64,000 nt of DNA from NCBI RefSeq assembly GCF_002022685.1, contig NZ_CP019789.1, forward strand, positions 744,001-808,000, written 5' to 3'. The notes under the pieces are model-generated. The model had not been told where the DNA came from, did no database searches, and worked only from the letters and a program-made list of their open reading frames with translations. This document shows, piece by piece, positions 1-8,147 of this stretch (position 1 is the first letter of the stretch; the number at the start of each line of letters is the position of its first letter). This DNA comes from Bartonella schoenbuchensis R1 (GTDB lineage Bacteria > Pseudomonadota > Alphaproteobacteria > Rhizobiales > Rhizobiaceae). Position numbers and translations under genes: made by a program.

Positions 1-290
1 TGCCACCAAAGATCAAGAAGCTTTTTCTTTTCTTCCTGAAACCCTTCAATTCTAGGGTAGGGCTTAATCCCATCACTTACTGCTGCTGAAACCCATTCTT
101 CCGTTGCAGATCCGTAAAGGGGTTCATTATCGTAAAGCCATCTTGAACGAGCAACAATTGTATCGCCACATTCTTCAATAGCTTTATTGATGTGTTTTTT
201 TGCAGGGTCAAATCCATTTAATCGACGGCTACGGCTTGCGGCTTCAAAATGTGGGTTATGATTGATTTGATTTACAAGAGAAGACATCAT
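1..290 (-). CDS. Phage portal protein (lambda gpB-like), N-terminal part only
   Basis: The visible 96 residues begin MMSSLVNQINHNP and carry the lambda-family portal N-terminal pattern: SRSRRLNGFDP, then an Asn/Ile-rich helix, ARSRWLYDNEP, and an AAVSDGIKPYP segment. The portal forms the dodecameric ring at the capsid vertex through which DNA is packaged. The start is supported by GAGG six bases upstream. Its ATG shares one base with the TAA of the upstream gpW gene (TAATG), so translation is probably coupled. The gene is cut by the left window edge, so nothing can be said about its integrity. Confidence 0.85.
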   Translation of the reverse strand, partial: MMSSLVNQINHNPHFEAASRSRRLNGFDPAKKHINKAIEECGDTIVARSRWLYDNEPLYGSATEEWVSAAVSDGIKPYPRIEGFQEEKKKLLDLWW

Positions 291-547
291 TAATAACCTC
301 GTGATGTGTTAAGATAAAAAGAGTAGAAAGGGTATAAAGGCTTGTACCCTTCAAGAATTGCTATTTCCTCAGCCAGCATTGTAAGGGCTTTGCGTATATC
401 TTCAGTAGAACGATGATTGACTTGCTTATCACCGTGACGGACAGATTGTGCTCCTGAATAAAGTGCGTTTTCCAATTGCTCGCGTCGTTTTTTAAGCTGT
501 GCAAGTCTTTCGTATTTCCAGTTCACTTGGTTTGATTTTTCGTACAT
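290..547 (-). CDS. Phage head-tail joining protein, gpW-like
   Basis: This 85-residue protein has the gpW family layout. A helical N-terminal half (ERLAQLKKRREQLENAL) is followed by a short basic beta hairpin (SGAQSVRHGDKQVNHRS) and a C-terminal helix (DIRKALTMLAEEIAILEG). gpW docks on the portal ring and is needed for tail attachment in lambda. It lies exactly where lambda W lies, between the large terminase and the portal. GGGAG sits seven bases before the ATG and overlaps the terminase stop codon, so packaging and connector genes form one tightly spaced minus-strand unit. The family is assigned by pattern and position. Confidence 0.75.
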   Translation of the reverse strand: MYEKSNQVNWKYERLAQLKKRREQLENALYSGAQSVRHGDKQVNHRSTEDIRKALTMLAEEIAILEGYKPLYPFYSFYLNTSRGY

Positions 548-550
548 AAA

Positions 551-2448
551 TTACTCCCTATTCCCTTGCATGTAAGCACTGATCGATGTTCTGATAAATT
601 GCTTTTCAGGTTCTGGTTTTAGTCTTTTTGGGTAGTATGAATCTGTTGAAGGGCTTTCAATGTTTTTCAAGCGCTCTTCTAAGATGTCGACTTCTTTATT
701 GAGATTAAGTCCCGCTAAAATCAGACCCTGTAAGGCAGCATAAGCATAAACCCTACAGTCGAGAGCCTCGTTTCTTGCTGTGTCACTTTTATGCCATTCC
801 ATTCGCTGATGGCCTTTAAAATATTTGACCACCTTTTTTCAGCAGTCAGCTGCTCAAAATATTCTCGATCAAGGTTTTTATGAAAGTGCGTTGCACCAGC
901 TCCTGACGCTTCAGGACCTGAATTTTTAAAGCGACTTGTGATGGTATTTTTTGCTGAATCAACACCAACGATATATAAATTAATTTGTCCTTTGTTATTT
1001 TTACTGGGGCGACGTGGCCATACAGGGCGTGGTCCTGCTTGTCCTTTAATGCCCCAGATACGCTTTCCTTCACGAGGACGCACATAATTGTAAACGTCTT
1101 GTGTATGGTTGCCTCCTGTATCAATACAAGCTGCTGCTATTTGTATCCCGTCTTTGAAACCAGGATGTGGCCATCGTTTTTGAAGATACTCATCCAACTG
1201 ATCCCAAACGTCTAGAGAAGAGGGATTACCCGGTAGAACTTGATAATCAATATTCCAACTTTCTTCATCACGCCCCCAGCCCACAACTTCAAGCTCTAAG
1301 CGATCATTTTGTACATCAATACCCGCTGTAAGGAGGACTACTTGAGCAGGGGCAAGAGGATAGTCTTCACGTTGTGCATACAAGCTATCCGGATCAATGA
1401 CTTCTCCTGATTTATCTTCCCATGGTTCACCTAGAACAGTATTGACAAAAGCCTGTAAACGCGCAGGATCATTTTTCACCTTTAAAAATTTGCGTACACA
1501 CTCTTTCCATGTTCTCCAAGGTGAATACAGTGCTGAAATATGGTAAGAGCGCAAACCAGGCTCGCTTGGCTCTTGTGTTGGTATCCAACAAGCCCCCCTT
1601 TCTTCAGACAATAAATCTTCTTTACGATGTTCAGCATGTTCATGACCACAATGCGCACAAACAAACACAGCTTTTTCAGGAGCCCCTTTTGGCCATTTAA
1701 TTTGCGACCAAACAATGGGCTGAAGCGTACCACATCCATCACAAGGCACATTGTAATATCTCTGATCTCCTAAGACAAAATCTTGAGCTATACGACTTAT
1801 GTCACGATGAGTTGGTGTTGATAATTTAAAAATCTTGCGTTTGACAAAAGACGAGGTGCGTTCTTCAGCAAGAGTTAATGGGTCACCATCTCTATCAACA
1901 CTCAGCGGATAGGCGTCAACTTCATCAAGGACCAAATAACGAACAGGCATCGATCGCAAACTAGCAGCACTGTTTGCTCCTGTAAGCATCAATGTTCCAC
2001 CATCAAATTCTTTCGAGAACATTGTATTCCCCTTGTCTCTAGCGCGGGCAGGGGAGATACGTTCGCTTAATGCAGGGCTAGCTTCAATCATAGGGTCAAG
2101 ACGGTTCTTAGACACTCTCTTAGCCAGATCAACTGTAGGCATCACATAAAGAGCAGGGCCAGGACTATGATGAATAGCATAACCACAAAAGTTTAACGCA
2201 GCCTCTGACATACCAATCTGCGCACCTTTCATTACTACCGTTGTTTCAACTGGTACGTAAGAGGAAAGATTGTCCATGATTTCCCGTAAATAAGGGGTGC
2301 GTTTAGTTCTCCATAATCCAGGTTCAGCACTGGCTACTGTATTCAAATAACGGTTTTTATCTGCCCATTGTGAAACTGTATAGGGAGGATCTGGTTTACG
2401 TGCTTCATTGGCAATTAAAAAAACTTCCTTAATTACTGTATCAATCAC
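551..2448 (-). pseudogene. Phage terminase large subunit (lambda gpA/TerL), single -1 frameshift near the C-terminus
   Basis: The packaging ATPase/nuclease starts at a GTG (2448) with AGGAGG just upstream, overlapping the small-subunit stop by 8 bases. Seen: a Walker-A-like segment TTVVMKGAQIGMSEA (about residues 69-83), Walker B RYLVLDEVDAYP (170-181), and a CxxC pair (CDGCG, then CAHCGHEH). The reading frame continues to about 840 and ends in non-homologous sequence. The true C-terminus (MEWHKSDTARNEALDCRVYAYAAL) is in the other frame at 551-832. One extra A in the A6 run at 834-839 would restore a ~632-residue protein, close to lambda gpA (641). Options are a decayed gene, an assembly error, or programmed -1 slippage on the A-run. 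Confidence 0.85.
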
Positions 2449-3010
2449 TTTTCTCCTCCTTATGATCGGGATGGTTTTGATCATGAAAAGGAAGAGGAAT
2501 ATCAACTGCCTCCTGTAAAGCTTCTCGTATATAGTAATCAATGGTACCAATGAGGCTTGCAGTATCACAATCGACCTGAGCTGCAATACGCGCACCGTAA
2601 CGATGAGGAAAATGCAACATGGCATCACGGTGGGTTCTTGCAAAACAACTTACCGCCTTCTTCATTTCTTCACGATCAACAGTTGTCTCTCGTAACTGCT
2701 CAAGAGCAATTTTTTCTCTTTCAAGAGCAACTTGCATTCTCTTGAGTTTTATCTCGTATTCGTTAGCTCCTTCTATAGAATCCTGCTTTGTTTTTGTGCG
2801 AGGTTTTCCATCATCGCCTACAATATAGGCTTGCTTGGTGGGATTCTCATTCCATAGAACAGTGGCTAATTCTTCATTGATAGAACCGTCATCATAAATG
2901 GCTTCATCAAACTTTCCCGTTTTAAAACGAGCAACAACTGCATTAGGATAAACACCCATCTTCTTCGCAAAAGCACGAATCGACAGTCCTTGTCTGTTCT
3001 TTTTATTCAT
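2441..3010 (-). CDS. Phage terminase small subunit (Nu1-like DNA-packaging protein)
   Basis: The 189-residue protein opens with a basic helix-turn-helix-like stretch (GLSIRAFAKKMGVYPNAVVARFKTG), as expected for recognition of the packaging site. A long charged helix follows (YEIKLKRMQVALEREKIALEQLRE), typical of Nu1-type subunits, and then a conserved C-terminal domain. It lies directly upstream of, and overlaps, the large subunit, the usual pairing. Upstream, at 3043-3069, a 7-bp stem (GCTATCT/AGATAGC) lies in the 124-bp gap before gpZ. I see no defect in the frame. Confidence 0.8.
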   Translation of the reverse strand: MNKKNRQGLSIRAFAKKMGVYPNAVVARFKTGKFDEAIYDDGSINEELATVLWNENPTKQAYIVGDDGKPRTKTKQDSIEGANEYEIKLKRMQVALEREKIALEQLRETTVDREEMKKAVSCFARTHRDAMLHFPHRYGARIAAQVDCDTASLIGTIDYYIREALQEAVDIPLPFHDQNHPDHKEEKSD

Positions 3011-3134
3011 AATCTTCCGTGATTGAACGTTATGGTTTAAAAGCTATCTCACCATGGAAGGAAGATAGCGTATGATAATTGTTATTTTCCAATAATTTAT
3101 GTGTACAATGTACAGTCATTTAAAAATTCTGTCG

Positions 3135-3854
3135 CTAGCGATATGTTGCGCTTGATTGCCCCGCAACACACGTACCCCACTGGAAAGTACCTTTTAAAAA
3201 CTTTTCTTCCGATAATTTGGTTTGAAACATTAAAATCATCATATTGTTTGTATATAATTGGTATAGTTTAAGAGCGTGGGCCTTTTGATTGACCATATAT
3301 TCTTGCCGAGCAATTTGGCTCTGTATATTTTTGGTTAGCCTCTCACGTGCATGGTGTTCAATAGAACTTGAGATCTTTGGTTTAGACATGACATAAGCAA
3401 TCGAGGTGCCTTCTTGTTTTGCAATTGGGAACCTATCTCCAGAGGTTCTTGTAAAGACGTGTCCTCCCATCTTTAGATTGACACGCTCTGGAAATTTTCC
3501 TCCCCGAATAAAACCATGGGGCATAATTTCTCTTTTGCCGAAGATTTTATAAATCACGCCACGTTTCGTTTCCCTTGCCTTAAAAATCTTAAGAGGCAAT
3601 AGCGAAGCTGAACCAATGATATCCGTTTCAAGAAATTTTGCTGTGGCTTTGCCGCTAATATAAATACCTTTCTTAACGCGCTTTGGTGGAATTGAAGCAT
3701 CCTCTGCAACTTTCTTTTCAGCAAAACGTTCAACCTGCTTTGCTGTGCTATTAATGGCATTACGCAAAGCCCAATGAAGACGCGGTGCTTGAAGACTAGT
3801 AAAAGTATTTTCTGCTTGTTGCAGATACCACTTGGCATGGATCTTTAACCCCAA
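3135..3854 (-). CDS. Prophage minor tail protein Z (gpZ-like), unusual C-terminus
   Basis: Residues 1-190 follow the gpZ/tail-completion family: LRNAINSTAKQVERFAEKKV, an IPPKRVKKGIYI segment, ARETKRGVIYKIFGK, and MGGHVFTRTSGDRFPI followed by GTSIAYV. In lambda, gpZ helps to complete the tail tip and to allow DNA positioning. The last ~50 residues (NNMMILMFQTKLSEEK onward) do not look like the family and may be read-through of foreign sequence after a rearrangement. The gene sits upstream of the terminase genes, whereas in lambda Z lies well downstream of the portal, so the module order is disturbed here. Confidence 0.7.
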   Translation of the reverse strand: MGLKIHAKWYLQQAENTFTSLQAPRLHWALRNAINSTAKQVERFAEKKVAEDASIPPKRVKKGIYISGKATAKFLETDIIGSASLLPLKIFKARETKRGVIYKIFGKREIMPHGFIRGGKFPERVNLKMGGHVFTRTSGDRFPIAKQEGTSIAYVMSKPKISSSIEHHARERLTKNIQSQIARQEYMVNQKAHALKLYQLYTNNMMILMFQTKLSEEKFLKGTFQWGTCVAGQSSATYR

Positions 3855-3867
3855 AACCTAAGCCTTT

Positions 3868-4814
3868 TTAGTGTAGAGTTTTTTGAGTATTTTCGACTTC
3901 TCTCATTTCCAATTTTGGAAGATGACGAACAATTTTCATTGTTTCTAGACTTACAGTAATTACCCGTTGAAACAATTCTAAGGGGTAAGCAGGTCTTTTT
4001 CCTGCTGTCGCTCATAAAGCTGGAATGTATCGGTTAAACAAAGCCCCTCAAATGGCACATAATCTCCACCCATAATGCTATGATATGTGGCTTCAATATT
4101 AATGCCCGCGACATAGTATGCTAACGGTACTATTTCATTGGCATAAATCTCATGACGGAACTTATATTCCATCTCCTCTTTTTTAATCAGTCCAGATTGT
4201 AAAAGTCGTGTGATAAAAGTTCCCGTTCCCGTAAACGGGTCCATAATCTTAACACCAGGTGAACCAAGTGTTTTGCCAAATTCAGTTTGTAATACCTCAT
4301 TAACTGAATTAATAATAAAATCGACCACTTCAGTAGGAGTATAGACAATACCTAGTTTTTGAGCAGTGAGTGGAAAAGCATAACGAAAAAACTTCTCATA
4401 AATCTCTAAAATCAAGTTTTGCTTTTCTTGTGGATCAGTAATTCCACTGGCCCGTAATTTTACACCAGCGTAAAAGCTCTCAAGATCTTTGGATTCTTGC
4501 TCAAAGTTAGCTTTCTTAAGCGCATCAAGAACACACTGTATAGCACGTGATACAGGATTTTCACGAGTAAATTGATACCCTTCAAACAACACTTCAAATA
4601 CAGGAAGCATGATAATATGCTGTGCAAGCATTTCAATCGCATCGCCTTCTGTAGTCGTGTTATTTAAATCATCACGCAATTTTGCTAAGAAACTGTCAAA
4701 GGCTTGCCGTACTTCAGTATTTGGCTCTGCTAAAATGCTTGTTAAGCGCGTGATATAATTTTGAGCAGTCTCAGCAAAGCGTTCAACTTGCTTTGCATGG
4801 CTATTTGATTTCAC
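3868..4814 (-). pseudogene. Remnant of a type ISP restriction-modification DNA methylase, fused to a gpZ-like N-terminus
   Basis: The 278-residue open part (4814 to 3978) carries the methylase helical region and the AdoMet motif I DPFTGTGTF (about residue 190), then YANEIVPLAYYVAGINIEA. It stops before the catalytic NPPY motif. After the TAG, another frame from about 3980 to 3868 reads ELFQRVITVSLETMKIVRHLP, resembling the C-terminal end of such enzymes; one extra C in the C4 run at 3981-3984 would join them. The first residues (HAKQVERFAE) match gpZ (TAKQVERFAE), with near-identical DNA at 4774-4800 and 3719-3745. This is a deleted, non-catalytic relic joined at a short homology. Confidence 0.7.
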
Positions 4815-4817
4815 AGT

Positions 4818-5237
4818 TTAAGCTTTCTTTGTCGCACGCGTTGTGGATTTAGAAGTTTTTGCTTTTGGAGATTGTTCGTCGGATTCTATAGACGTTTGCT
4901 CAACATCTTGAGTGTCTACATTTACAGAGACTTCTTGCTCATTAGGCTCTTTTTGAGATTGTTTGTCAGATTCTATAGACGTTTGTGTAATCTGCTCAAC
5001 AACCTGTGTAACTTCTACAGAAACCTCTTGCTCATTAGGTTTAGGTTTTTCATTAACGTTTTGTGATAGCCATTCTTGATAAACTTTGGCAGCACCGGCG
5101 CGTTTAAGACGACAGTAAACCTGATAAGAAACCTCAACGAATGGCTCACTTTTTGTGGAAGGCTCAAAACGAACGGTTGTTTTGTTATCACCAAGAACAC
5201 ACATAGGTTTTGTGATAACTACTTGTACTTTTCCCAT
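4818..5237 (-). CDS. Phage protein of unknown function with Glu/Ser/Gln-rich internal repeats
   Basis: I chose the ATG at 5237 (MGKVQVVITKP) because AAAGGAAT lies just upstream; a longer frame to 5279 has no ribosome site and crosses a terminator stem. The N-terminal ~60 residues look like a small beta-rich domain ending CRLKRAGAAKVYQEW. Residues ~75-125 contain two near-copies of a ~28-residue unit (PNEQEVSVEVTQVVEQ and PNEQEVSVNVDTQDVEQ, each followed by TSIESD.QS.K). The tail is basic (KSTTRATKKA). Position before gpZ suggests a head or head-tail accessory protein, but this is inference only. Confidence 0.6.
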   Translation of the reverse strand: MGKVQVVITKPMCVLGDNKTTVRFEPSTKSEPFVEVSYQVYCRLKRAGAAKVYQEWLSQNVNEKPKPNEQEVSVEVTQVVEQITQTSIESDKQSQKEPNEQEVSVNVDTQDVEQTSIESDEQSPKAKTSKSTTRATKKA

Positions 5238-5265
5238 AATTATTCCTTTGGAGAGATTGAGACAT

Positions 5266-5305
5266 AAAAAAGACCTCACTCTCAGGAGGAAAGAAGAGTG
5301 AGGTC
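5266..5305 (-). terminator. Intrinsic terminator or attenuator just upstream of the 4818-5237 gene
   Basis: A perfect 11-bp stem (GACCTCACTCT at 5272-5282 and AGAGTGAGGTC at 5295-5305) is followed on the minus strand by six T. It lies only 29 bases before the start codon at 5237, so it ends read-through from the toxin-antitoxin side or could act as an attenuator. Confidence 0.7.
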
Positions 5306-5354
5306 AATAAGTGTATGTCAATAAATAGGAGTGACTAAATTTGAGTTGTTTAAT

Positions 5355-5380
5355 AAAAAACCCTGCATTTGCAGGGCTTT
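5355..5380 (-). terminator. Intrinsic terminator downstream of the RelE-type toxin
   Basis: CCCTGC (5361-5366) pairs with GCAGGG (5371-5376) around a 4-nt loop, followed on the minus strand by six T. On the plus strand the stem is followed by CTTTT, so it may work in both directions. It is the second of two terminators in tandem between the toxin gene and the phage structural genes. Confidence 0.75.
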
Positions 5381-5557
5381 TAACAACAAAACTCAAAAGA
5401 AAAATTTACATAAATCTGTAATTTTAGGCGCAATAAAACTAACGCCGCAGTGTCATTAAATACTATTTATATCCCCATGTCAACTAAAAAATCATAATCT
5501 GGTATTTTTTATTTCAATCAACCTAAATATGGTACTTTCTAAGCGCAAATGGTTATT

Positions 5558-5827
5558 TTAGTTTTTATATATATTTTTTCTATGTCCCACAGCCAAAACC
5601 AAGACCAAAAGCTCTTTATCGTGGAGATCACATAATATCCTATAATCTCCCACACGATATCTCCACAAGCCTGATAATGGACCTCTTAAAGGTTTACCCA
5701 CTACACGCACATCTTCAAGGACGGCAATGTGCTTATCTAAAAAATCAACAATCCGGCGCGCTTCTCTTTTATCACATTTTTTTAAAAAATTGAGAGCTTT
5801 TTTTTCATATTTAATCGTCCAAACCAA
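5558..5827 (-). CDS. RelE/ParE-family toxin
   Basis: The 89-residue protein has the RelE fold signature: WTIKYEKKALNFLKKCDK at the start, the middle PLRGPLSGLWRYRVGDYRILCD, and the end VLVLAVGHRKNIY. RelE toxins are ribosome-dependent mRNA endonucleases; the closing H-R-K..Y residues are typical. The start is a TTG at 5827, lying inside the antitoxin gene (17-base overlap), a common arrangement that keeps the toxin coupled to its antidote. It is followed by a terminator at 5355-5380, so the pair is its own unit within the prophage. Confidence 0.85.
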   Translation of the reverse strand: MVWTIKYEKKALNFLKKCDKREARRIVDFLDKHIAVLEDVRVVGKPLRGPLSGLWRYRVGDYRILCDLHDKELLVLVLAVGHRKNIYKN

Positions 5828-6038
5828 GCTCTTTCCTCACCTCTTCAGAGCTATAAAAAGTAGCATCTCCCTTTCGAACACGTTCTCTTACTTGTGAAGC
5901 TAAATAATAATCCTCAGCTTCCTCTATTCCCTGTTCAATAATCTCACGCAAATAAAAAGACTTTGTACGTCCTGTTTTAAGGGCTAAATTATTCAAACGC
6001 GTTTCAAGATCACTTGGCAATCGAATAGATATTGTCAT
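5811..6038 (-). CDS. RelB/DinJ-like ribbon-helix-helix antitoxin
   Basis: The 75-residue protein begins MTISIRLPSDLETRLNNLA, a ribbon-helix-helix strand and helix, then KTGRTKSFYLREIIEQGIEE, and a C-terminal toxin-binding tail (EEVRKELGLDD). The start at 6038 puts the beta strand at the N-terminus as the family requires, with GAGG about nine bases upstream; the longer frame to 6086 adds only unrelated residues. The dimer would bind its own promoter and neutralise the RelE-type toxin encoded immediately downstream. Confidence 0.85.
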   Translation of the reverse strand: MTISIRLPSDLETRLNNLALKTGRTKSFYLREIIEQGIEEAEDYYLASQVRERVRKGDATFYSSEEVRKELGLDD

Positions 6039-6143
6039 AGCATATTCCTCACCTCTTGTGTTCATTGTAATACAAGTATAACGCATTGTACAGAAAAACG
6101 TTTTACGTCATGTCTTTTTTTTCGAAAGTTTGTGTATCTTATT

Positions 6144-6680
6144 TTAACGCTTTTGCGAAAAATATTTCTGAAGAGCATTGAGAGCCATGCGTAGAGAACT
6201 GACAAGGTATGGCAGTTGTTGATCTTCAATAACGATATACTGTAACGCAGCGTGAAGGTTATACTGACGATATAACCCTTGTGCTTCTCTGATAACCTCT
6301 TGCATCGCTTTATAACGATCAGTTGCTATTTCAGCCCATCTCTCAAGACTGTCTTGATCGTGACTAGGATTTACATCGTCATAGACTACTCCCGGAAATC
6401 CTTTCGCACACCGATAATCGTTTAACACTCGAATATACTGTTGTGATGCATCGTACTGATCTTGATTAATCTTTTTTTCCAATAAATATAACCGCCCTAC
6501 ATAAGTGCCAATAAGCGGATTTTTCGCATCTTGAATACTCGCCCCATAACGCTTGGCACGCATTTCAAGTGTCTGTTGATATGAAGATTTATCAGGCTTT
6601 TTTGCACGTGAAATACGTCCATTGGGTTCTCTTATTTGACCTTCTATTCTAGGTCTTCCCCGTTTCTTACGTTTCTTCAT
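6144..6680 (-). CDS. Phage protein of unknown function with a basic RGRP N-terminus
   Basis: This 178-residue, mostly helical protein starts MKKRKKRGRPRIEG, an AT-hook-like basic tract that suggests DNA contact. AGGAGG lies seven bases before the ATG and overlaps the end of ssb, so both genes are co-transcribed. The rest (YLLEKKINQDQYDASQQYI, then YRQYNLHAALQYIVIEDQQ) shows no motif I recognise. Pairing with ssb suggests a role in phage replication or packaging-site handling, but no function is assigned. Confidence 0.6.
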   Translation of the reverse strand: MKKRKKRGRPRIEGQIREPNGRISRAKKPDKSSYQQTLEMRAKRYGASIQDAKNPLIGTYVGRLYLLEKKINQDQYDASQQYIRVLNDYRCAKGFPGVVYDDVNPSHDQDSLERWAEIATDRYKAMQEVIREAQGLYRQYNLHAALQYIVIEDQQLPYLVSSLRMALNALQKYFSQKR

Positions 6681-6695
6681 AAGAAAACCTCCTGA

Positions 6696-7115
6696 TTAAA
6701 ACGAGATGTTGTCATCCAAAGTCGTTTCTAAATATTCTCGATCACCGCTCTCCCATGCCATTATTTGCTTTTGAACACTATCAAGGATTTTCAGTTCACC
6801 TTTATATTGCGGTAAGACAATTTCTGTTGTGTAGTGTGTTTGTCCGCTTTTATCTTCCCATTTACGCGTCTGTAATTGACCTTCAACATAAACCTTGGAA
6901 CCTTTATTTAGATACTGAAGTGCAACCTTTGCAAAATGCGGATTAAAAACCACTATAGAATGCCATTCTGTTTTATTTATTCTTTGAGAAGTTGTTTTAT
7001 CTACATAGCTTTGAGAAGTGCCTATACGAAAGTTCACCACCTCTGCACCAGATGGCATTGTTCTGCTTTCGGGATCGGCACCGAGATTGCCAATTAAAGT
7101 TACTTTATTAAGCAT
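6696..7115 (-). CDS. ssb: Phage single-stranded DNA-binding protein
   Basis: The 139-residue protein shows the SSB OB-fold: MLNKVTLIGNLGADPESR, then NFRIGTSQSY, TEWHSIVVFN, and YLNKGSKVYVEGQLQTRKW. The linker is short and the C-terminal tip is LDDNISF, close to the acidic DDDIPF tail that binds partner proteins. I take the ATG at 7115; the longer frame to 7220 adds residues unlike SSB. It would coat single strands during phage replication and serve the RecT/exonuclease pair at 17312-18725. An inverted repeat at 7230-7255 lies in its upstream region. Confidence 0.9.
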   Translation of the reverse strand: MLNKVTLIGNLGADPESRTMPSGAEVVNFRIGTSQSYVDKTTSQRINKTEWHSIVVFNPHFAKVALQYLNKGSKVYVEGQLQTRKWEDKSGQTHYTTEIVLPQYKGELKILDSVQKQIMAWESGDREYLETTLDDNISF

Positions 7116-7229
7116 GTTTTTTATCTTTTCTAAGGAAAATAATTGAAATGAAATACGGATATGAAAAGCTGCTTTTACTATAGCATGACACAGTGCATTT
7201 TTCCAAAGAAAAAACAGCATAAATAACTG

Positions 7230-7255
7230 AAAATAAACATTTTATTGTTTATTTT
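7230..7255. promoter_or_regulatory. Perfect inverted repeat upstream of ssb (operator candidate)
   Basis: Two 10-bp arms, AAAATAAACA and TGTTTATTTT, are separated by 6 bases. The site lies in the divergent gap between ssb (minus) and the toxin-antitoxin pair starting at 7536 (plus). The AT content alone makes such repeats likelier, but a perfect 10-bp match is notable. Confidence 0.4.
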
Positions 7256-7535
7256 ATCCGTGCATAAATGCTTTTTTGTGCTATAATTTCATTTGTTTGC
7301 TTTTAAGCAAATCATAAACCAGCGCAATCAACTTTTTTTAAACAGAAAACGCATTGCAATTACTTGTTTTGAAGAAAATGTAGCCATGTGTCACAGAGAA
7401 CAAATTGCACTCACTCTCTCTAAACTACCTCAGTGGAAATTTAAAATAAAACATATTTGATAATTAAGAAAATTTCTCTGTCATCAAATAGAAATTATGT
7501 TTGACATTGTAACAACTGTATCCTATAAGTTACAT

Positions 7536-7838
7536 ATGTTTACAGTGTACAAGACAAAATATTTCATACAGTGGCTAGATTCTTTAAAAGATGAGATTGC
7601 ACAAGCGCATATTGTAACACGGATAGCAAGGATAGAAACGGGGCTTTTGGGCAATGTAAAATTCTTTCATGGCATTGGGGAATTAAAAATAAATCATGGC
7701 CCTGGCTATCGGGTTTATTTTATAAAACAAGGGCAAGAAATTATTCTACTTCTTAATGGTGGTGATAAATCTACCCAACAAAAGGATATCGAAAAAGCCC
7801 TGCGAATAGTAAAGGAACTCAAACATGGAAATCACTAA
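7536..7838 (+). CDS. HigB-like addiction-module toxin (RelE superfamily, HI1419 type)
   Basis: From the ATG at 7536 the 100-residue protein reads MFTVYKTKYFIQWLDSLKDE, then VTRIARIETGLLGNVK, the family hallmark LKINHGPGYRVYF, and LLNGGDKSTQQKDIEKA near the end. This is the short RelE-superfamily subgroup whose partner antitoxin is encoded downstream. An upstream in-frame start at 7497 would add 13 unrelated residues. The ORF overlaps the antitoxin by 14 bases. It is probably an mRNA-cleaving toxin kept silent by its partner. Confidence 0.85.
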   Translation: MFTVYKTKYFIQWLDSLKDEIAQAHIVTRIARIETGLLGNVKFFHGIGELKINHGPGYRVYFIKQGQEIILLLNGGDKSTQQKDIEKALRIVKELKHGNH

Positions 7839-8136
7839 ATTTGATACAAGTGAGTATTTTAAAACTCCTGAAGCTCAACAAATTCTTTTACAAGACGCTC
7901 TTGAAACTAAAAATAGTCAGTATCTTGCTCATGTTCTTGGGATAATAGCAAAAAACCAAGGAATGAGTAAAATTGCTAAAAACGCTGGATTGTCAAGAGA
8001 ATCTCTTTATCGCTCTTTAAGCGACAAAGGTGATCCTAAACTCTCAACCTTTCTTAATGTTTTGAGTGCTTTAAATTTGCAAATTAGCCTAACACCCATT
8101 CAAAATGAAGAACATACATCTTTAGAAAAAGCTTAA
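7825..8136 (+). CDS. HigA-like antitoxin (HI1420-type addiction-module antidote)
   Basis: The 103-residue protein starts MEITKFDTSEYFKTPEAQQ and contains a helix-turn-helix (GMSKIAKNAGLSRESLYRSL, followed by GDPKLSTFLNVLSALNL), typical of the antidotes paired with HI1419-type toxins. Toxin-first order with a 14-base overlap fits this subgroup. It probably binds the promoter upstream of 7536. A GC-rich stem follows at 8148-8178. Confidence 0.85.
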   Translation: MEITKFDTSEYFKTPEAQQILLQDALETKNSQYLAHVLGIIAKNQGMSKIAKNAGLSRESLYRSLSDKGDPKLSTFLNVLSALNLQISLTPIQNEEHTSLEKA

Positions 8137-8147
8137 AGAACCTCTCC

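Noticed and set aside
721..2643. Long terminase frame starting upstream of 2448
   Set aside because: The extra residues lie antisense-free but inside the TerS gene in another frame; the GTG at 2448 with AGGAGG is the credible start, and the last ~25 residues are after the frameshift.
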